A stretch of DNA of 9,514 bases from an uncultured Opitutia bacterium (GTDB taxonomy: Bacteria; Verrucomicrobiota; Verrucomicrobiia; Opitutales; Coraliomargaritaceae). The notes under the pieces were generated by a model that saw only the letters and a program-made list of their open reading frames with translations, made no database searches and had not been told where the DNA came from. The stretch covers positions 1 to 9,514 of the forward strand of contig CALBPO010000138.1 in the NCBI GenBank assembly GCA_937899295.1, in the 5' to 3' direction. Below, piece by piece: positions 8,513-9,514 of this stretch. Position numbers and translations under genes: made by a program. Numbering within the stretch: the stretch's first letter is position 1; each line of letters begins with the position of its first letter.

Positions 8513-9133
8513 TCAAGTATTGAACAAGCGGTCTCCGAAGTCACCTAGCCCAGGGAGGATGTATTTCTGATCGTTAAGTTCCCTGTCAATTTTCCCTGCG
8601 ACGATGCTAACGTCGGGGTGCGCTTCTTCGAAGGCGGCAATACCTTCGGGGGCGGCGATGATACAGACCATGTTCACATTTTTAGCACCTTTGGCTTTAA
8701 TCTGCTCGACGCACTGTGCAGCGGAACCGCCGGTGGCGAGCATGGGATCTAGGACGAACACCTGTGTGCTGGCGCTGAGGTCGGGCATCTTAGCGTAGTA
8801 GCACTTTGCTTCGGCCGTAGCTTCATCACGCTCCATCCCGATGTAACCGACACTAGAACCAGGGATAATCCCCATGGCAGGATCGAGCATACCCAGACCC
8901 GCGCGAAGTATCGGAACAAAAACGACGCCTGGGGAAAGCCTTGCTCCATCCGCAATCTCAAGTGGCGTTTGCACTTGAATCGCATCTATATTTAGCAGCT
9001 TGGCCGCTTCGACCATGATCACTTCAGTAATACATTTGCAGCATCGACGAAACTCAGAGGCTTCAGTTGAACGATCACGAAGGATGGTCAAATAGTGCTG
9101 GACAAGCGGATGAGTGGATAGATCGGTAGTCAT
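8513..9133 (-). CDS. upp: Uracil phosphoribosyltransferase
   Basis: This 206-residue cytoplasmic enzyme converts uracil plus PRPP to UMP and pyrophosphate in pyrimidine salvage. The PRPP-binding loop is VFVLDPMLATGGSA (about residues 125-138), matching the family's LDPMLATGGS. The uracil-specific C-terminal segment PGLGDFGDRLF (194-204) and the upstream PILRAGLGM (74-82) are both present. Length is normal for bacterial Upp. The last residues read FNT where the family usually has FGT, a minor change. The ATG at 9133 is followed by a typical Upp N-terminus, with HPLVQHYLTILRD aligning to the conserved start. No Shine-Dalgarno precedes it (CATCTACATC). It lies downstream of a purine nucleoside phosphorylase gene on the same strand, giving a salvage pair, and converges on the lipid cassette. 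Confidence 0.97.
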   Translation of the reverse strand: MTTDLSTHPLVQHYLTILRDRSTEASEFRRCCKCITEVIMVEAAKLLNIDAIQVQTPLEIADGARLSPGVVFVPILRAGLGMLDPAMGIIPGSSVGYIGMERDEATAEAKCYYAKMPDLSASTQVFVLDPMLATGGSAAQCVEQIKAKGAKNVNMVCIIAAPEGIAAFEEAHPDVSIVAGKIDRELNDQKYILPGLGDFGDRLFNT

Positions 9134-9207
9134 GATGTAGATGGCTTGGTTGTATGATTTTAACTACTTAAAAAAGATAAATATTCGAAAATGATGACAG
9201 CGGAAAT

Positions 9208-9271
9208 CTAATGTATTTACGATTCAGAGCTTTCGCGTCTTTCGTGCTTTTCAAGCTTACAATACATTTAG
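9208..9271. repeat. Long-range inverted repeat between the phosphorylase gene and upp
   Basis: AATGTATT (9210-9217) and AATACATT (9261-9268) are perfect inverted copies. A bulged T allows two more pairs outside (9208-9209 with 9270-9271). The 43-base interior contains a smaller AGCTT/AAGCT pair (9228-9232 with 9253-9257) and a TTTCG motif that occurs twice. As minus-strand RNA it would form a two-tier stem just 7 bases after the phosphorylase stop. It may be a 3'-end or leader structure; no long T-run is present. Confidence 0.4.
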
Positions 9272-9277
9272 CTCAGT

Positions 9278-9514
9278 TTAAGCGAGGCTCACCCCAGCGG
9301 CGATCAAATCTGCAAACTGCGGACGAACGCTATCGGCAGTCTCAGAGACTTCTTCGTGCGTCAGTTCAGTTTTAGAGATACCAGCAGCGGCGTTAGTAAT
9401 GCAGGAAATACCGATGACGCGCATACCAAACTTACGCGCGACGATGGCTTCGGGCACAGTGGACATACCGACTGCATCCGCTCCTAATGTGCGGAAGGCA
9501 CGCACCTCAGCGGG
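9278..9514 (-). CDS. Purine nucleoside phosphorylase (trimeric PNP type), C-terminal part
   Basis: Only the last 78 residues are in the window; the gene continues beyond the right edge. It cleaves purine nucleosides with phosphate to free base and ribose-1-phosphate. The visible part begins PAEVRAFRTLGADAVGMSTV and contains the trimeric PNP active-site landmarks. These are VGMSTVPE, with the methionine equivalent to human Met219; ISCITNAAAG, with the asparagine equivalent to Asn243 that binds the purine; and THEEV, with the histidine equivalent to His257 that contacts ribose. An Asn at the 243 position fits 6-oxopurine preference (inosine/guanosine). It ends normally at TAA (9280-9278). It is upstream of upp on the same strand with a 144-base gap holding an inverted repeat. 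A methylthioadenosine phosphorylase relative is less likely given these residues. Confidence 0.92.
   Translation of the reverse strand, partial: PAEVRAFRTLGADAVGMSTVPEAIVARKFGMRVIGISCITNAAAGISKTELTHEEVSETADSVRPQFADLIAAGVSLA

Overview
The window looks like chromosomal DNA from a Gram-negative bacterium. The evidence is a periplasm-spanning tripartite ABC efflux operon with an outer-membrane factor and signal peptides, plus a type II acyl-carrier-protein lipid cassette. Most start codons lack a Shine-Dalgarno motif, which is common in Bacteroidota and in parts of the Planctomycetota/Verrucomicrobiota group. I suspect the latter group, but no marker gene here proves it. There are no rRNA or tRNA genes, insertion sequences or CRISPR arrays.

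Layout. (1) Positions 1-4026, minus strand, read right to left: a TolC-type outer-membrane factor broken by an in-frame amber codon, an HlyD/AcrA-type adaptor, a LolD/MacB-type ATPase, and a MacB/FtsX-type permease that runs off the left edge. Together these encode an envelope-spanning ABC exporter or macrolide-type efflux pump. (2) Positions 4222-5211, minus: a complete galE (UDP-glucose 4-epimerase), followed by a gap that carries a possible very small ORF. (3) Positions 5358-8483, plus: a three-gene lipid cassette made of a FabF-like ketosynthase with an intact Cys-His-His triad, a stand-alone acyl carrier protein, and a CrtI/RetSat-type FAD oxidoreductase. Two hairpins lie between the last two genes. 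(4) Positions 8513-9514, minus: upp (uracil phosphoribosyltransferase), preceded by the 3' end of a purine nucleoside phosphorylase gene. This is a nucleobase salvage pair.

How the genes work together. In the efflux operon the adaptor would join inner-membrane FtsX/MacB subunits, powered by the ATPase, to the outer-membrane channel. As written, the channel gene yields only its first 335 residues, so the pump is either damaged, dependent on suppression or another TolC, or affected by a sequence error. In the cassette the ketosynthase would extend acyl chains held on the dedicated ACP, and the oxidoreductase would desaturate, saturate or isomerise an acyl or polyene product. The product is unknown. 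This cassette is the most interesting part of the window.
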